From contig NZ_JAGILA010000003.1 of assembly GCF_017874595.1 (NCBI RefSeq), forward strand, positions 310,001-374,000: a stretch of DNA of 64,000 nucleotides, in the 5' to 3' direction. The stretch is from Sinorhizobium kostiense (lineage in GTDB: Bacteria; Pseudomonadota; Alphaproteobacteria; Rhizobiales; Rhizobiaceae). Shown one piece after another: positions 35,221 to 44,133 of this stretch. Made by a program: the position numbers and the translations under genes. Within the stretch, counting starts at the first letter, position 1; each line of letters opens with the position of its first letter. The notes beneath the pieces were generated by a model. The model saw only the letters and a list, made by a program, of their open reading frames with translations. It was not told the origin of the DNA and made no database searches.

Positions 35221-36252
35221 TCAGTCCTTCTTGACACCTCCAGGGCCGCCGCGATCGCGCATCGGTGGGTCAAGGGCCGGCTTTGCGGGGCGAAGCTTCA
35301 CCGTTGACGCGCCGATCGGGCATGCGGCACGTGTCCACCTTCCTCTTTCCGCTTTGTCGTTCTCCTGCTGCTTCAGCACGTCATTCCAGTCGTCCGCTGA
35401 TGGCCGCAAGCGCAGCCAATCGCAGCCCACTTCTTCGGCTACGGCCCGAAGTCGTTGAGCATACGCGTCGCCCTGCGAATTGGCGTCCGTGGCAGCAACG
35501 AGCTGAACTTCGGTATCGGCTGCAAGCGCGCGGAGGGCGGCGTCCGTCGCCGGCGACCAGCCACCGCCCGTACTGAGATAAAGCGTGCCCTCTCGCATTC
35601 CTTCCATGGCAGCAAGGCTCATCGCGTCGATCGCAGCCTCCGTCACGCACAGCCGTGAAGCAGGGGAGGAACCAAGGCGAAAAAGAACCTTGGCTCCACC
35701 TGTTGCGAAGCCGCGCCAGTTCGCGCTCCGTTCTTCCCAACCGGTCACCGCGCCTGTTTCGTTGGTATGTGCAGCCCACATGCTGCCGCAAGGCCCCTCG
35801 CGCAGAACACCCTGTCTGATCGCCGTCTGAATGATCGCGGCAGGCAATGAGCGTTCCCATCTCAAGTACCGCCACACCCCCGAACCTGGGACAGGGCTTT
35901 CGCGCGGTGCCCACCGATCGGCGATTGACGTAACAGTCGTCCGGTGCGGCGGCAGCTTGCGCCAGGTGGGTAGCGACGGCTGAAAGCCGACAAGCGCGGC
36001 GATCCGCTCAAGACCTTCGACAAACCCGACGCCATCGAGGTGCGCAACGAGCGAAAAGATGTCGCCCTTGCTGTCCGTGAGCGGATCGAACCAGCCACGA
36101 CCTTCGTGCGTCACGATGACAATTTCGGAACCGCGGCGAAACTTCACGGCCCGGCGCGTGCTTTCCTTGACGTCGACAGCAAAGCCTGACGTCTCCAGCA
36201 CTGCGGAGCAACAGACACGCTGTCGCAACTGCTCGATATCTTCCCTTGTCAT
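35221..36252 (-). CDS. DUF3991/Toprim domain protein
   Basis: 343 residues. The first 130 hold a CHC2/DUF3991-like part (LRQRVCCSAVLETSGF, GRGWFDPLTDSKGDIFSLVAHL). The C-terminal half is Toprim: LCVTEAAIDAMSLAA (the Glu motif), LYLSTGGGWS, and VQLVAATDANSQGDAYA (the DxD region). Such proteins resemble primase and anti-restriction accessory proteins of conjugative plasmids and may prime or process transferred DNA. The frame is intact while its downstream neighbour is a fragment. Confidence 0.88.
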   Translation of the reverse strand: MTREDIEQLRQRVCCSAVLETSGFAVDVKESTRRAVKFRRGSEIVIVTHEGRGWFDPLTDSKGDIFSLVAHLDGVGFVEGLERIAALVGFQPSLPTWRKLPPHRTTVTSIADRWAPRESPVPGSGVWRYLRWERSLPAAIIQTAIRQGVLREGPCGSMWAAHTNETGAVTGWEERSANWRGFATGGAKVLFRLGSSPASRLCVTEAAIDAMSLAAMEGMREGTLYLSTGGGWSPATDAALRALAADTEVQLVAATDANSQGDAYAQRLRAVAEEVGCDWLRLRPSADDWNDVLKQQENDKAERGRWTRAACPIGASTVKLRPAKPALDPPMRDRGGPGGVKKD

Positions 36253-36774
36253 ATTTTCTCCCGATCGCTCACGATCGGCCTCTCACCTTTTTTCTTCCCC
36301 GGAGCATCGCGGGACCACTCCTGGCCGCCGCGAAGAGCAAAGGCTGCAAGGGCGTGGCTGGCAATTGTCGGATTCAACAGTGCATGCCTCCCCAGCCACG
36401 GCGCAGCCTCCCTTGCGGCAGCCGGCTCGCAAGCGGCAGCCGGTACGGCCCAGAGAACGAACAAGGAGCGGCTCAATCAGCCGCCTAGGGAAAGAACTCA
36501 TGCAGGAGTTCAAGGTCGTCGGAGGCGTCGATCTCGCTTGGCGGCAGACGCCGTCCACTTCGAAGACGGTGAGCGGGACCATCAGGTCGCGGGCTAGGGC
36601 CGGAGCTGGGCGCGATCATCGCAAAGGCGAAAGCCCCGAGCGGCCGCAACTTTTTAGCGGCCCCCTTGCGGGTTGATCGTGGCAGATCCGGAACCGAGCC
36701 AGGACACTATTACAAGACAACGGGAATGGCTTGCTTCATCTGGGCCTCAGACATGCGCCACGATTGCCACCGAT
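36253..36774. other. intergenic region
   Basis: A Cys/Arg-rich 99-codon minus frame (36283-36582) is present but lacks homologous features I trust. A hairpin-rich stretch GAGCGGCCGCAACTTTTTAG lies near 36639. No supported gene. Confidence 0.35.
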
Positions 36775-37182
36775 TCAATTGTTGGCTTCCGGCGGAAGAA
36801 AATCGACTTCGTGTTCGGCCGAGGCGCGAATGACCGCTTCGACGTCGGACATGTTATGCAAGACCTTGAACAGATCGTGGAGGTTGCGAGCAGGGGACGC
36901 CCAGAAAAGTGCCCTGGCTGGCCTGTCCGACTTGTTGAAGTAACCATGGGGAACGCCGCGTGGCATGCGCACCAAGTCACCGGATCTCGCCGTTTGCCAT
37001 TCTCCGTCGAGCTTCAGGTCCAGCTCACCCTCCGGTACCACAGGTTCGGAGTTGGTCTCGAACGCGAATGTCGAATCGCAGTCTGCCTTGTGAAGATATC
37101 TCTGGCCAAGAATATTCCACTCCACGTGTTCGAACGCCTTGGAGTCGCGTGTGATGCCTCCTCCTAGTGATTCCACTGTCAT
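36775..37182 (-). CDS. cupin-domain protein
   Basis: 135 residues from the ATG at 37182 (AGGAG upstream). The cupin barrel is visible in PVVPEGELDLKLDGEWQTAR, GDLVRMPRGVPHGYFNKSD and RALFWASP. The His expected in the first cupin motif is not obvious, so metal binding may be altered. It lies 109 bases after the citryl-CoA lyase-like gene and is probably part of the same operon. Substrate unknown. Confidence 0.75.
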   Translation of the reverse strand: MTVESLGGGITRDSKAFEHVEWNILGQRYLHKADCDSTFAFETNSEPVVPEGELDLKLDGEWQTARSGDLVRMPRGVPHGYFNKSDRPARALFWASPARNLHDLFKVLHNMSDVEAVIRASAEHEVDFLPPEANN

Positions 37183-37291
37183 GTATTGCTCCTGACGTAG
37201 GGGGAGGTAGCTTCCAAGCTTGGCCATGCGCCGCCATGACATGCACCAACGCACCGGGTGCCGCGCCGCAGAATATTGGCTTTGGACATGA

Positions 37292-38107
37292 TCAAGCCTC
37301 CTCTCGCTTGCCGCTGAAGCTCTGCTCCGCCGACGGGCCGTCGTATTGGAAACCGAACCGGAAGCGCATCGGCTTCTCCCGTGCGAGCTCCTCAAGCACA
37401 TGGGCCGCAATACCCGCGGTCCTCCCCAGAATGAACACCATGCGTGCAACGGGGGGCGCCAATCCCATGTCGGTCAGGGTCGCCGCGATCGCCCCGTCCA
37501 CATTGACGGGCATTGGCCGTCCGACCGCTTCACTGAGTTCTGTCGCGATTTCTCTCATCAGGGCGATGCCGTCGCCGGACAGCCCGAACGACTGCGACAG
37601 GGACCAAAGCCGGTCGGTCCGCGGATCGACGACATGGAAACGATGCCCGAGGCCCGCCATACGGCGCCCCGCTCTTTTGTAATTCCGGACGATCTCCTTG
37701 GCCGAAAGCCGCAAGCTTCCGCCCGACCGTCGCGCCAGGGACAAGCCCTCCTGGAGAAAAACCATAGCCTCCTCACCGGCGCCGCCGTGCGCATCACCGA
37801 TTGCAAGAATGCCGCCTCCGACCGCCGCTTCCGGCGCGCGGCGGTTTCCGCTGGCTATGACCCTCGCGGCAAACGTTGAAGGCGATGTCGGACCGTGATC
37901 GGACGATGCGATCATGATCGCGTTCCACACGGCGGATTCTGCCAGTGTGGGCTGCCGACCGGTCAGCAGGAGAAAGGCGACGGCGCCGAAATCTCGAGCC
38001 TCCATCAAATCCACGACATTCCTACCGCGGATAAGGATCTGATCTTCGTCGAAGGCAGTAATCGCAGTCGGCCAGAGATGGGAATTGGTGAACGGCCCGG
38101 TGGTCAT
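37292..38107 (-). CDS. citryl-CoA lyase / citrate-synthase-like protein
   Basis: 271 residues, a short citrate-synthase fold. DQILIRGRNVVDLMEARDFG matches the small-domain start, GGGILAIGDAHGGAGEEAM the first active-site His region, MAGLGHRFHVVDPR the second, and LTDMGLAPPVARMVFILGRT the acidic region near the C terminus. Length is that of citryl-CoA lyases, not full citrate synthase. It likely splits or forms a 3-hydroxy-acyl-CoA. Start overlaps the CoA-transferase stop (ATGA). Confidence 0.82.
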   Translation of the reverse strand: MTTGPFTNSHLWPTAITAFDEDQILIRGRNVVDLMEARDFGAVAFLLLTGRQPTLAESAVWNAIMIASSDHGPTSPSTFAARVIASGNRRAPEAAVGGGILAIGDAHGGAGEEAMVFLQEGLSLARRSGGSLRLSAKEIVRNYKRAGRRMAGLGHRFHVVDPRTDRLWSLSQSFGLSGDGIALMREIATELSEAVGRPMPVNVDGAIAATLTDMGLAPPVARMVFILGRTAGIAAHVLEELAREKPMRFRFGFQYDGPSAEQSFSGKREEA

Positions 38108-39297
38108 TGGCCGACGACTCCTTCTCTGGCGAGCGACAAGATTTCCTGCGGCGTTAAACCAAGACTCTCCTCCAGAATTGCAGCACTGTGCTCTCCAAGC
38201 CGTGGGCCCTGCGCGCGAATCCGGCCCGGCGTCGCGCTCATGCGCGGAAGCGGCGCGTGCATCCTGTAAGCCCCGAGTTCTGGATCGTCGAACTCGGCCA
38301 GAATGCCTCGGGCCTTCACATGCGGATCCGTCACGAAATCCGGGACTTCATAGACCGGCGCGCCCGCAACGCCCGCCTCGTCAAACCGGCGCATCAGTTC
38401 GTCCAACGTGAACTTGCCGAGTGCCTCGGCGACGATCCGATCGGTTTCGTCGCCATTACGGACGCGGGCTTCATTGGTTGCAAAGCGCTCGTCATCAAGA
38501 AGATCACCAAGCCCTGTCAGTTGAAAAAGCTTCTCCGCCATTTTCGGTGTCGACGCGGAAAGCGCGATCCATTTCCCGTCCGATGTCGCATAGGTGTTGC
38601 GAGGTGACGAGTTGGTAGAGCGGTTTCCGTTCCTCTTCGGATAGCGGCCCGTTCTTTCGTACTCTGCGGCCACCGGCCCAAGGACCGAATAGATGGCCTC
38701 AAGAAGGGAAAGATCAATTATCTGGCCTTCGCCGGTCGCGTCGCGGTGCCGTAGAGCGGTAAGGGCTGAAAATGCACCGTAAATTCCGGTGATCATGTCA
38801 GCCATCGGAATAGGGGGTAGCGTGGGTGGACCATCAGCGAAACCGAGCATGGATGCAAGACCGCTCGTCGCTTCGACGAGCGTGCCGAACCCCGGACGAT
38901 TACGATAGGGACCATCCTGCCCCCACGCACTGATGCTCAGGATAACAAGCCGGGAGTTTTCGATGAGAAAGCGGCAATGCGGCAAGCCGAGCTCCTCCAG
39001 TTTGCCGGGAACAAAGTTCTCCACGAGAATGTCGGCCCGCCTGACCAGTGACAGAAGCAGTTCCTGCCCGCGCTGCGTTTTGATATTTAGTGCGAGGCTT
39101 CTCTTGTTTCGCCCGTATTCGCGCCACCAGAGATCGAGATTGCCTTTTCGCCATTGACGCAGCGGGTCTCCGACCTTCGGCTGTTCCACCTTGATGACAT
39201 CGGCACCGAAATCAGCCAGCTGCAACGTCGCCATATTGCCGGCGACGAGCCGCGACAAGTCGAGTACCTTCACACCTGTAAGTGCCGCACGCGTCAC
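38104..39297 (-). CDS. CaiB/BaiF (family III) CoA transferase
   Basis: 397 residues. VLDLSRLVAGNMATLQLADFG, then ADVIKVEQP, DPLRQW and YGRNKRSLALNIKTQRGQEL are the family hallmarks. Asp167 in PMADMITGIYGAF sits where the acyl-enzyme Asp is found. It activates an organic acid by moving CoA from a donor such as succinyl-CoA or formyl-CoA. First gene of an operon with the citryl-CoA lyase-like protein and cupin, suggesting uptake-free activation and cleavage of one hydroxy-acid. Confidence 0.9.
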   Translation of the reverse strand: MTRAALTGVKVLDLSRLVAGNMATLQLADFGADVIKVEQPKVGDPLRQWRKGNLDLWWREYGRNKRSLALNIKTQRGQELLLSLVRRADILVENFVPGKLEELGLPHCRFLIENSRLVILSISAWGQDGPYRNRPGFGTLVEATSGLASMLGFADGPPTLPPIPMADMITGIYGAFSALTALRHRDATGEGQIIDLSLLEAIYSVLGPVAAEYERTGRYPKRNGNRSTNSSPRNTYATSDGKWIALSASTPKMAEKLFQLTGLGDLLDDERFATNEARVRNGDETDRIVAEALGKFTLDELMRRFDEAGVAGAPVYEVPDFVTDPHVKARGILAEFDDPELGAYRMHAPLPRMSATPGRIRAQGPRLGEHSAAILEESLGLTPQEILSLAREGVVGQ

Positions 39298-39650
39298 TTA
39301 GCTCTTCCTTCTTGCACCCCTTTCGGGAGGTCGTGGACTTGCCGGCCTGCCTGTGCGTAGGGAGTCTGAAGCGGATATGACATGTCATTTCCTCGCTTTG
39401 TCCAATCCTCGGCGCTAGCTGCGACCTAACTGCAGCTCGGCAGCTCCCGCCGCCTCTACAAAAGACACTCAAGATTCGTGCCAATTCCGCTCGCGGACTG
39501 ATGAACAGCCTTAACGGTTACTTGTCAGCAAGTTAGCCTGAAGAAAAATAGGTGATTGGCTAAAGGACTCTGTGTAGCGGGCCCGACAAAGCCGGACAGA
39601 AGGTGTGAGGTGCCGTACCTCGAACTGCACACACCTCGGCTGCTTTCGGA
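39298..39650. other. intergenic region upstream of the CoA-transferase operon
   Basis: No supported gene. Presumably carries the leftward promoter of the CoA-transferase operon. Confidence 0.35.
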
Positions 39651-39761
39651 GGCTTCGGCCATTTCCGTCGTAAAGGTGCGCGGATCGATCTCGATCGCGA
39701 CCGTAGCTGCGTTCTTGAACGTGAGGCGGCAGCGCAGGAGTTCCATTAGGGGGGCGAAACT
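39651..39761 (-). pseudogene. hemN (coproporphyrinogen dehydrogenase) fragment
   Basis: The segment LMELLRCRLTFKNAATVAIE, then DPRTFTTEM, matches the radical SAM barrel of HemN after the Cys motif. Neither the CxxxCxxC part nor the C-terminal half is present nearby, so only about 37 codons survive. Confidence 0.6.
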
Positions 39762-39901
39762 CCGCTGTTGGTATGGCCGGCGTTCAGCCACCGAAATGCA
39801 CGTCGTCCATTGCGGCGCTTGCTCCAAAACAAAACGGATTTCCTTGCGTGGCACCGCCAGGCGACCCATCGCATCAAATTGTCGAAACACGTTGCTAGTG
39901 A

Positions 39902-39948
39902 ATCCATGCCTTGGATGGATGTGATCCAAAGAATCAATTTTTCCAGCC
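39902..39948 (+). promoter_or_regulatory. nod box (NodD-binding promoter element)
   Basis: The 47-base element begins ATCCATGCCTTGGATGGATG, continues TGATCCAAAGAATCAATTTT and ends TCCAGCC. It keeps the ATC-N9-GAT NodD site and the downstream ATC, AAA, AATC and TTTT blocks of the consensus. It points toward nodM, whose start is 192 bases downstream. Confidence 0.9.
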
Positions 39949-40140
39949 GGTTGAGTGCTATTAGAAAGCGCTGAAGTGTCTCACGGTACGTCGATTCTCG
40001 GCACGAAAGTTCGACCAACAGGTGGCGCCCGTCGAAGAAATTATTGGCGTCTGAAGCCATGCGGGAGCTGCTGATGTAGCCCTGGTCAGGTGCGGGTTTG
40101 AGTACGGCGCGATCGGCATGGAAGGAGCGCGAAAGGCGAT

Positions 40141-41964
40141 ATGTGCGGTATTGTTGGCATCGTCGGCAACCAGCCGGTGTCGGAGCGGCTCGTCAATGCG
40201 CTGAGGCGCTTGGAGTACCGTGGCTACGATTCGGCCGGCGTCGCAACGATTGAGGGCGGAGCACTACGTCGCAGGCGCGCCGAGGGCAAGCTTGTCAATC
40301 TTGAGACCAAGCTGAAGGAGGAGCCTCTCCCTGGCGCCATCGGCATCGCCCATACACGCTGGGCAACCCATGGAGCGCCGACCGAACGCAATGCGCATCC
40401 GCATTTCACCGACGGCGTTGCAGTGGTCCACAACGGCATCATCGAGAATTTCGCGGAGATCAAGGATGAGTTGATCGCCACGGGTGCCGAGTTTCAGACC
40501 GAGACCGACACGGAGGTTGTGGCACAGCTCGTCGCCAAGTATCGGCGGGACGGCATGGGCCGATGGCAGGCCATGCATGCGATGCTGAAGCGCGTGCGGG
40601 GCGCCTATGCTCTGGCTGTCCTCTTCGAGGACGACCCTTCGACCATCATGGCAGCGCGCAACGGACCGCCGCTCGCGATCGGTCACGGCAATGGAGAGAT
40701 GTTCCTGGGATCGGACGCGATCGCGCTGGCACCGTTCACCAATGAAATCACCTATCTGATCGATGGCGATTGGGCGGTGATCGGCACGACCGGCGTGCAC
40801 ATCTTCGACATCGACGGCAATATCGCCACGCGTCCGCGGCAGGTTTCGATGGCGGCGGCCTATCTGGTCGATAAGGGCAACCATCGCCATTTCATGGAGA
40901 AGGAGATCTACGAACAGCCGGAGGTCGTGGCCCACGCTCTCGGCCAATACGTCAACTTCATCGACAACCTGGTCGCGCCGAGTTCCAACATCGATTTCGC
41001 CAAGCTGCCGAGCCTCGCGATCTCCGCCTGCGGTACGGCCTATCTGGCTGGCCTGATCGGCAAATACTGGTTCGAGCGCTATGCCCGTCTGCCGGTCGAA
41101 ATCGACGTCGCCTCCGAGTTCCGCTACCGGGAAATTCCGCTGTCGCCGCAATCGGCCGCCCTCTTCATCTCGCAATCCGGCGAGACGGCCGACACGCTGG
41201 CGTCGCTTCGATATTGCAAGGAACATGGGCTGAAGATCGGCGCCGTCGTCAACGCCCGCGAATCGACCATTGCGCGAGAGTCCGATGCCGTGTTCCCGAT
41301 CCTGGCCGGGCCGGAGATCGGCGTTGCCTCGACCAAGGCCTTCACCTGCCAGCTCGCCGTGCTCGCCGCGCTCGCGATTGGCGCCGGCAGGGCGCGCGGA
41401 ACGGTCAATGAGGAGGAGGAGCAGGTGCTCGTCCAAAGCCTCGCCGAAATGCCGCGTATCATGGGTGAGGTGTTGAACAGCATCCAGCCGAAGATCGAGC
41501 TCCTTTCGCGCGAGCTGTCGAAATGCCGCGACGTGCTCTACCTCGGCCGTGGCACCAGCTTCCCGCTGGCCATGGAAGGCGCGCTGAAGCTCAAGGAGAT
41601 TTCCTACATCCATGCGGAGGGCTATGCCGCCGGCGAGCTGAAGCACGGACCGATCGCGCTGATCGACGAAAACATGCCGGTCATCGTGATCGCGCCCCAT
41701 GACCGCTTCTTCGACAAGACGGTCTCGAACATGCAGGAGGTGGCGGCACGAGGCGGCCGGATCATCCTCATCACCGACGGAAAGGGTGCGGCGGTGTCGA
41801 AGCTCAATACGATGCACACGATCGTGCTGCCCGACGTCGACGAGATCATCGCTCCGATGATCTTCTCGCTGCCGGTGCAGCTCCTTGCCTATCACACGGC
41901 AGTTCTCTTGGGCACGGACGTGGATCAGCCGCGCAATCTGGCAAAATCGGTCACTGTCGAATGA
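40141..41964 (+). CDS. nodM: NodM, glucosamine-6-phosphate synthase (isomerising)
   Basis: 607 residues, full length. N-terminal glutaminase: Cys2 in MCGIVGIVGNQP is the nucleophile, with YRGYDSAG, THTRWATHG-type (AHTRWATHG) and HNGIIEN motifs. The C-terminal half has two SIS domains (ISACGTAYLAGL, ISQSGETADT; YLGRGTSFPLAMEGALKLKE, EGYAAGELKHGPIALI) and ends LAKSVTVE. It makes glucosamine-6-phosphate for Nod-factor chitin backbones. The nod box upstream separates it from housekeeping glmS, so expression should respond to flavonoids through NodD. No other nod genes follow here. Confidence 0.93.
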   Translation: MCGIVGIVGNQPVSERLVNALRRLEYRGYDSAGVATIEGGALRRRRAEGKLVNLETKLKEEPLPGAIGIAHTRWATHGAPTERNAHPHFTDGVAVVHNGIIENFAEIKDELIATGAEFQTETDTEVVAQLVAKYRRDGMGRWQAMHAMLKRVRGAYALAVLFEDDPSTIMAARNGPPLAIGHGNGEMFLGSDAIALAPFTNEITYLIDGDWAVIGTTGVHIFDIDGNIATRPRQVSMAAAYLVDKGNHRHFMEKEIYEQPEVVAHALGQYVNFIDNLVAPSSNIDFAKLPSLAISACGTAYLAGLIGKYWFERYARLPVEIDVASEFRYREIPLSPQSAALFISQSGETADTLASLRYCKEHGLKIGAVVNARESTIARESDAVFPILAGPEIGVASTKAFTCQLAVLAALAIGAGRARGTVNEEEEQVLVQSLAEMPRIMGEVLNSIQPKIELLSRELSKCRDVLYLGRGTSFPLAMEGALKLKEISYIHAEGYAAGELKHGPIALIDENMPVIVIAPHDRFFDKTVSNMQEVAARGGRIILITDGKGAAVSKLNTMHTIVLPDVDEIIAPMIFSLPVQLLAYHTAVLLGTDVDQPRNLAKSVTVE

Positions 41965-42078
41965 TCGTCACGCCGGAAACGGGACGAAGTCGGGAGTCCA
42001 TGGCAGCTGTGACGGCCGCCTTGTACCCAGTTGGGCCGAAATCCCGGAATGCGAGCAAAACCGTGGGTCTGCGGCTGA
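41965..42078. other. short spacer after nodM
   Basis: No gene or clear terminator seen. Confidence 0.3.
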
Positions 42079-42729
42079 GCCCGTGCAACTCGGCGGCCCC
42101 TGGACGACTGTCAGGCTGCGCTGGCCGAATCTTCTGGATCAGTTCAAGACGATATATTCCTCCCGCGGCGAAACTCCTGGGACGACGTTTTCTTCGATAG
42201 GCCCCGCTTTCCGGAGTGGGACTACCATCCGACCGGCCAGCTCTCGTTTGAGTTCGAGCAGGTATGTGTTTACCGAGGCTCCGCGCCGCGCCGGAGCTTC
42301 CGCGACGCCAAAGTCCAGCGACTCGAGAATATGGCCAGTGACATCGCTGTCGGCCTTGCGGTGCTTGCTGCAGCGAAAACTGAAGATCGGCTCAGGCGAG
42401 AAGCAGAGCAGCGAAAGATCGAGGAAGAGCGTCGTCGCCGCGAACTGGTAGCGCGTATCAAACATGTTGAGGATCGCCGTACCGCCGGACTGGCGGCGAT
42501 TCTCTCCGAACTTGACGAACTGGAACGGCTCCGTCGTCTCATCTCCATGCTCACCGAGAAGGTTCCGGCCGAACCGAGCCCCAGATTGTCAGCGTTTCTG
42601 CCTTGGACCAGAGAGCACTTGGCGCAGCGCGAGGCTCGCCTGTCCCCGCAGGCGATCGAGGGTCGCTTTGAGGCGGAGCAGCTATTTGGTGACGATGACG
42701 ATCACGGCTTCCCGCCCTCGCGGTGGTAG
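42079..42729 (+). pseudogene. 3' part of a conserved hypothetical gene
   Basis: An open frame without an evident start reads SWDDVFFDRPRFPEWDYHP, TGQLSFEFEQVCVYRG, then MASDIAVGLAVLAAAKTEDR and a charged coiled-coil-like helix (REAEQRKIEEERRRRELVAR), ending LFGDDDDHGF. I recognise this as the C-terminal two-thirds of a larger mobile-element-linked protein of unknown role. A Met at 42331 could start a 132-aa product, but the domain continues upstream of it. Confidence 0.55.
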
Positions 42730-42757
42730 GTGGTGAGGGTGTGGAAGTCCCAATAGA

Positions 42758-42964
42758 TTAATGGCGGCGCAGGCGAGAACCCGTACCTTCGCCGGTCGGC
42801 AGGTTGTCTGGCGCCTTGTCGCGCTGCGGGGGCGCCAAAACTTGACGCAACGCGTGATATCGCCTCGCGATTTCCTCCTGCTGGGCCGGTGGAAGATCGG
42901 CTACGACTGCGTTAATGGTCCGGGTTATGCTGTTTGCTCTCACCGATGTACGATAGACGGACAC
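42758..42964 (-). CDS. small hypothetical protein
   Basis: 68 residues: MSVYRTSVRANSITRTINAV, then helical LPPAQQEEIARRYHALRQVL and a basic tail. Coding character is fair but there is no strong ribosome site and no family match I can name. It may be the end of a lost gene. Confidence 0.35.
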   Translation of the reverse strand: MSVYRTSVRANSITRTINAVVADLPPAQQEEIARRYHALRQVLAPPQRDKAPDNLPTGEGTGSRLRRH

Positions 42965-43213
42965 GAATTAGCCCGGTGATTTTTTTGGGGTCGGAGGCAC
43001 GCGGATATGTCCGTTCCTCCTGGAAGTCGCCATTGACCTTCTGAATTTTCACCGATCCGCCGGCCTTGCCGACAGCCTTCTCGAGCGCGGCACCTTGGTG
43101 GCCTCGGCTTTGGTGGCGAAGGTCGTCGTGGGACGGCTGGCGCCGTCTTTGGTCAGGTCCCACCGATCCTTCTTCTCATTGTGCGTAAGCGTGAATTTCG
43201 GCAGCTTGGCCAT
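42912..43213 (-). pseudogene. DUF2188-like gene, frameshifted
   Basis: From 43213 (GGAGGAGG upstream) the frame reads MAKLPKFTLTHNEKKDRWDL and TTTFATKAEATK; after a one-base shift near 43093 it continues ALEKAVGKAGGSVKIQKVNG and FQEERTYPRASDPKK. This is the DUF2188 pattern. Adding one G (GG to GGG) restores it. The real stop would be expected soon after DPKK, but the frame here runs on for 20 codons. Confidence 0.6.
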
Positions 43214-43265
43214 TTCCTCCTCCAGGCCTGTTGTGTCTTGGTGGTTTGAATATTGCGCTTTTATG

Positions 43266-43349
43266 CCTACCATTGATGGGTCGAAAATGCGAATTCCCGA
43301 ACTTGTCCCGCGGTTTGGACTCGTGCTATTTTCACCCACTAATGGTAGG
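43266..43349. promoter_or_regulatory. inverted repeat flanking the AbiE promoter
   Basis: CCTACCATTGATGGGT (43266-43281) and ACCCACTAATGGTAGG (43334-43349) are inverted copies with two mismatches, 52 bases apart. AbiEi antitoxins repress their own operon by binding paired inverted repeats; the right copy overlaps the abiEi start codon. Confidence 0.7.
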
Positions 43350-44133
43350 TCAAAAGAACGAAAAGATAAACCAACTTCGTCGCCTGCTCCCCGAGGGGCT
43401 GGTGGTTGACACCGCTTGGCTGGAAAAACACGGCTACCGTCGGCAGTGGCGCGAAAAGTACGTGGCGCAGGGCTGGCTCGAAGGTGTCGTTCGTGGCGTC
43501 TATCAGCGACCGACAGGCAACGTTGATCAGGCGATAGCCTGGCAGCGCGTGATCATCTCGCTCCAGCGACTTCTGGACAAATCCGTGCACGTCGGCGGCC
43601 GCAGTGCCCTCGAGCTACAAGGCTTGACGCACTACCTCCGCTTTTCTGGCAAGCCAGAAATACACCTCTATGCCTATGGAAGTCTGCCTGGCTGGGTCCA
43701 GCGGATACCGACCGACGCTCAGTTCGTCGAACATAAGGCAGACAAGCTCTTCGATGCCGACGCACCTGGAAGGACGCGCATGGCATGGGGACATTGGGGA
43801 TGGGAGCTCGACGTCTCCGCGCCGGAGCGAGCATTTTGCGAGCTTCTTGACCTTCTCCCTTCCCAGGAGACCTTCCATCAAGCGGATGTTCTAATGGAGT
43901 CGGTTCGCATTCTAAGTCCGAAGCGGGTTCAGGCCGTGCTGGAAGCGTGCCGCAGCGTGAAGGTGAAGAGGCTGTTTCTCTGGTTCGCCGAGCGACACGC
44001 CCATCCATGGTTCGGCCGGCTCGATCTCAAACGTATCGACCTCGGTCGTGGTAAGCGCCAGATCGTGGTCGGCGGTCGGCTGGACAGCAAGTATCAGATC
44101 ACTGTGCCGGAGACACTCGATGCCGGCGTCTGA
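43342..44133 (+). CDS. abiEi: AbiEi, type IV antitoxin and transcriptional repressor
   Basis: 263 residues from the ATG at 43342. N-terminal winged helix: KINQLRRLLPEGLVVDTAWL, YRRQWREKYVAQGWLEGVVR and GVYQRP. The larger C-terminal domain has VHVGGRSALELQGLTHYL and APERAFCELLDLLPSQETF, typical of AbiEi (DUF4095/AbiEi_1 families). It overlaps abiEii by 14 bases. In this system the antitoxin does not bind the toxin but counters its effect. Confidence 0.9.
   Translation: MVGQKNEKINQLRRLLPEGLVVDTAWLEKHGYRRQWREKYVAQGWLEGVVRGVYQRPTGNVDQAIAWQRVIISLQRLLDKSVHVGGRSALELQGLTHYLRFSGKPEIHLYAYGSLPGWVQRIPTDAQFVEHKADKLFDADAPGRTRMAWGHWGWELDVSAPERAFCELLDLLPSQETFHQADVLMESVRILSPKRVQAVLEACRSVKVKRLFLWFAERHAHPWFGRLDLKRIDLGRGKRQIVVGGRLDSKYQITVPETLDAGV

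Noticed and set aside
36283..36582. Cys/Arg-rich 99-codon minus frame
   Set aside because: No ribosome site and biased composition expected from chance in GC-rich DNA.
39746..40060. 104-codon minus-strand frame starting MASDANNFFDG
   Set aside because: It overlaps the nod box and nodM leader and shows no family features; taken as chance.
40264..41895. 543-codon minus frame opposite nodM
   Set aside because: High-GC antisense shadow of a strongly conserved gene.
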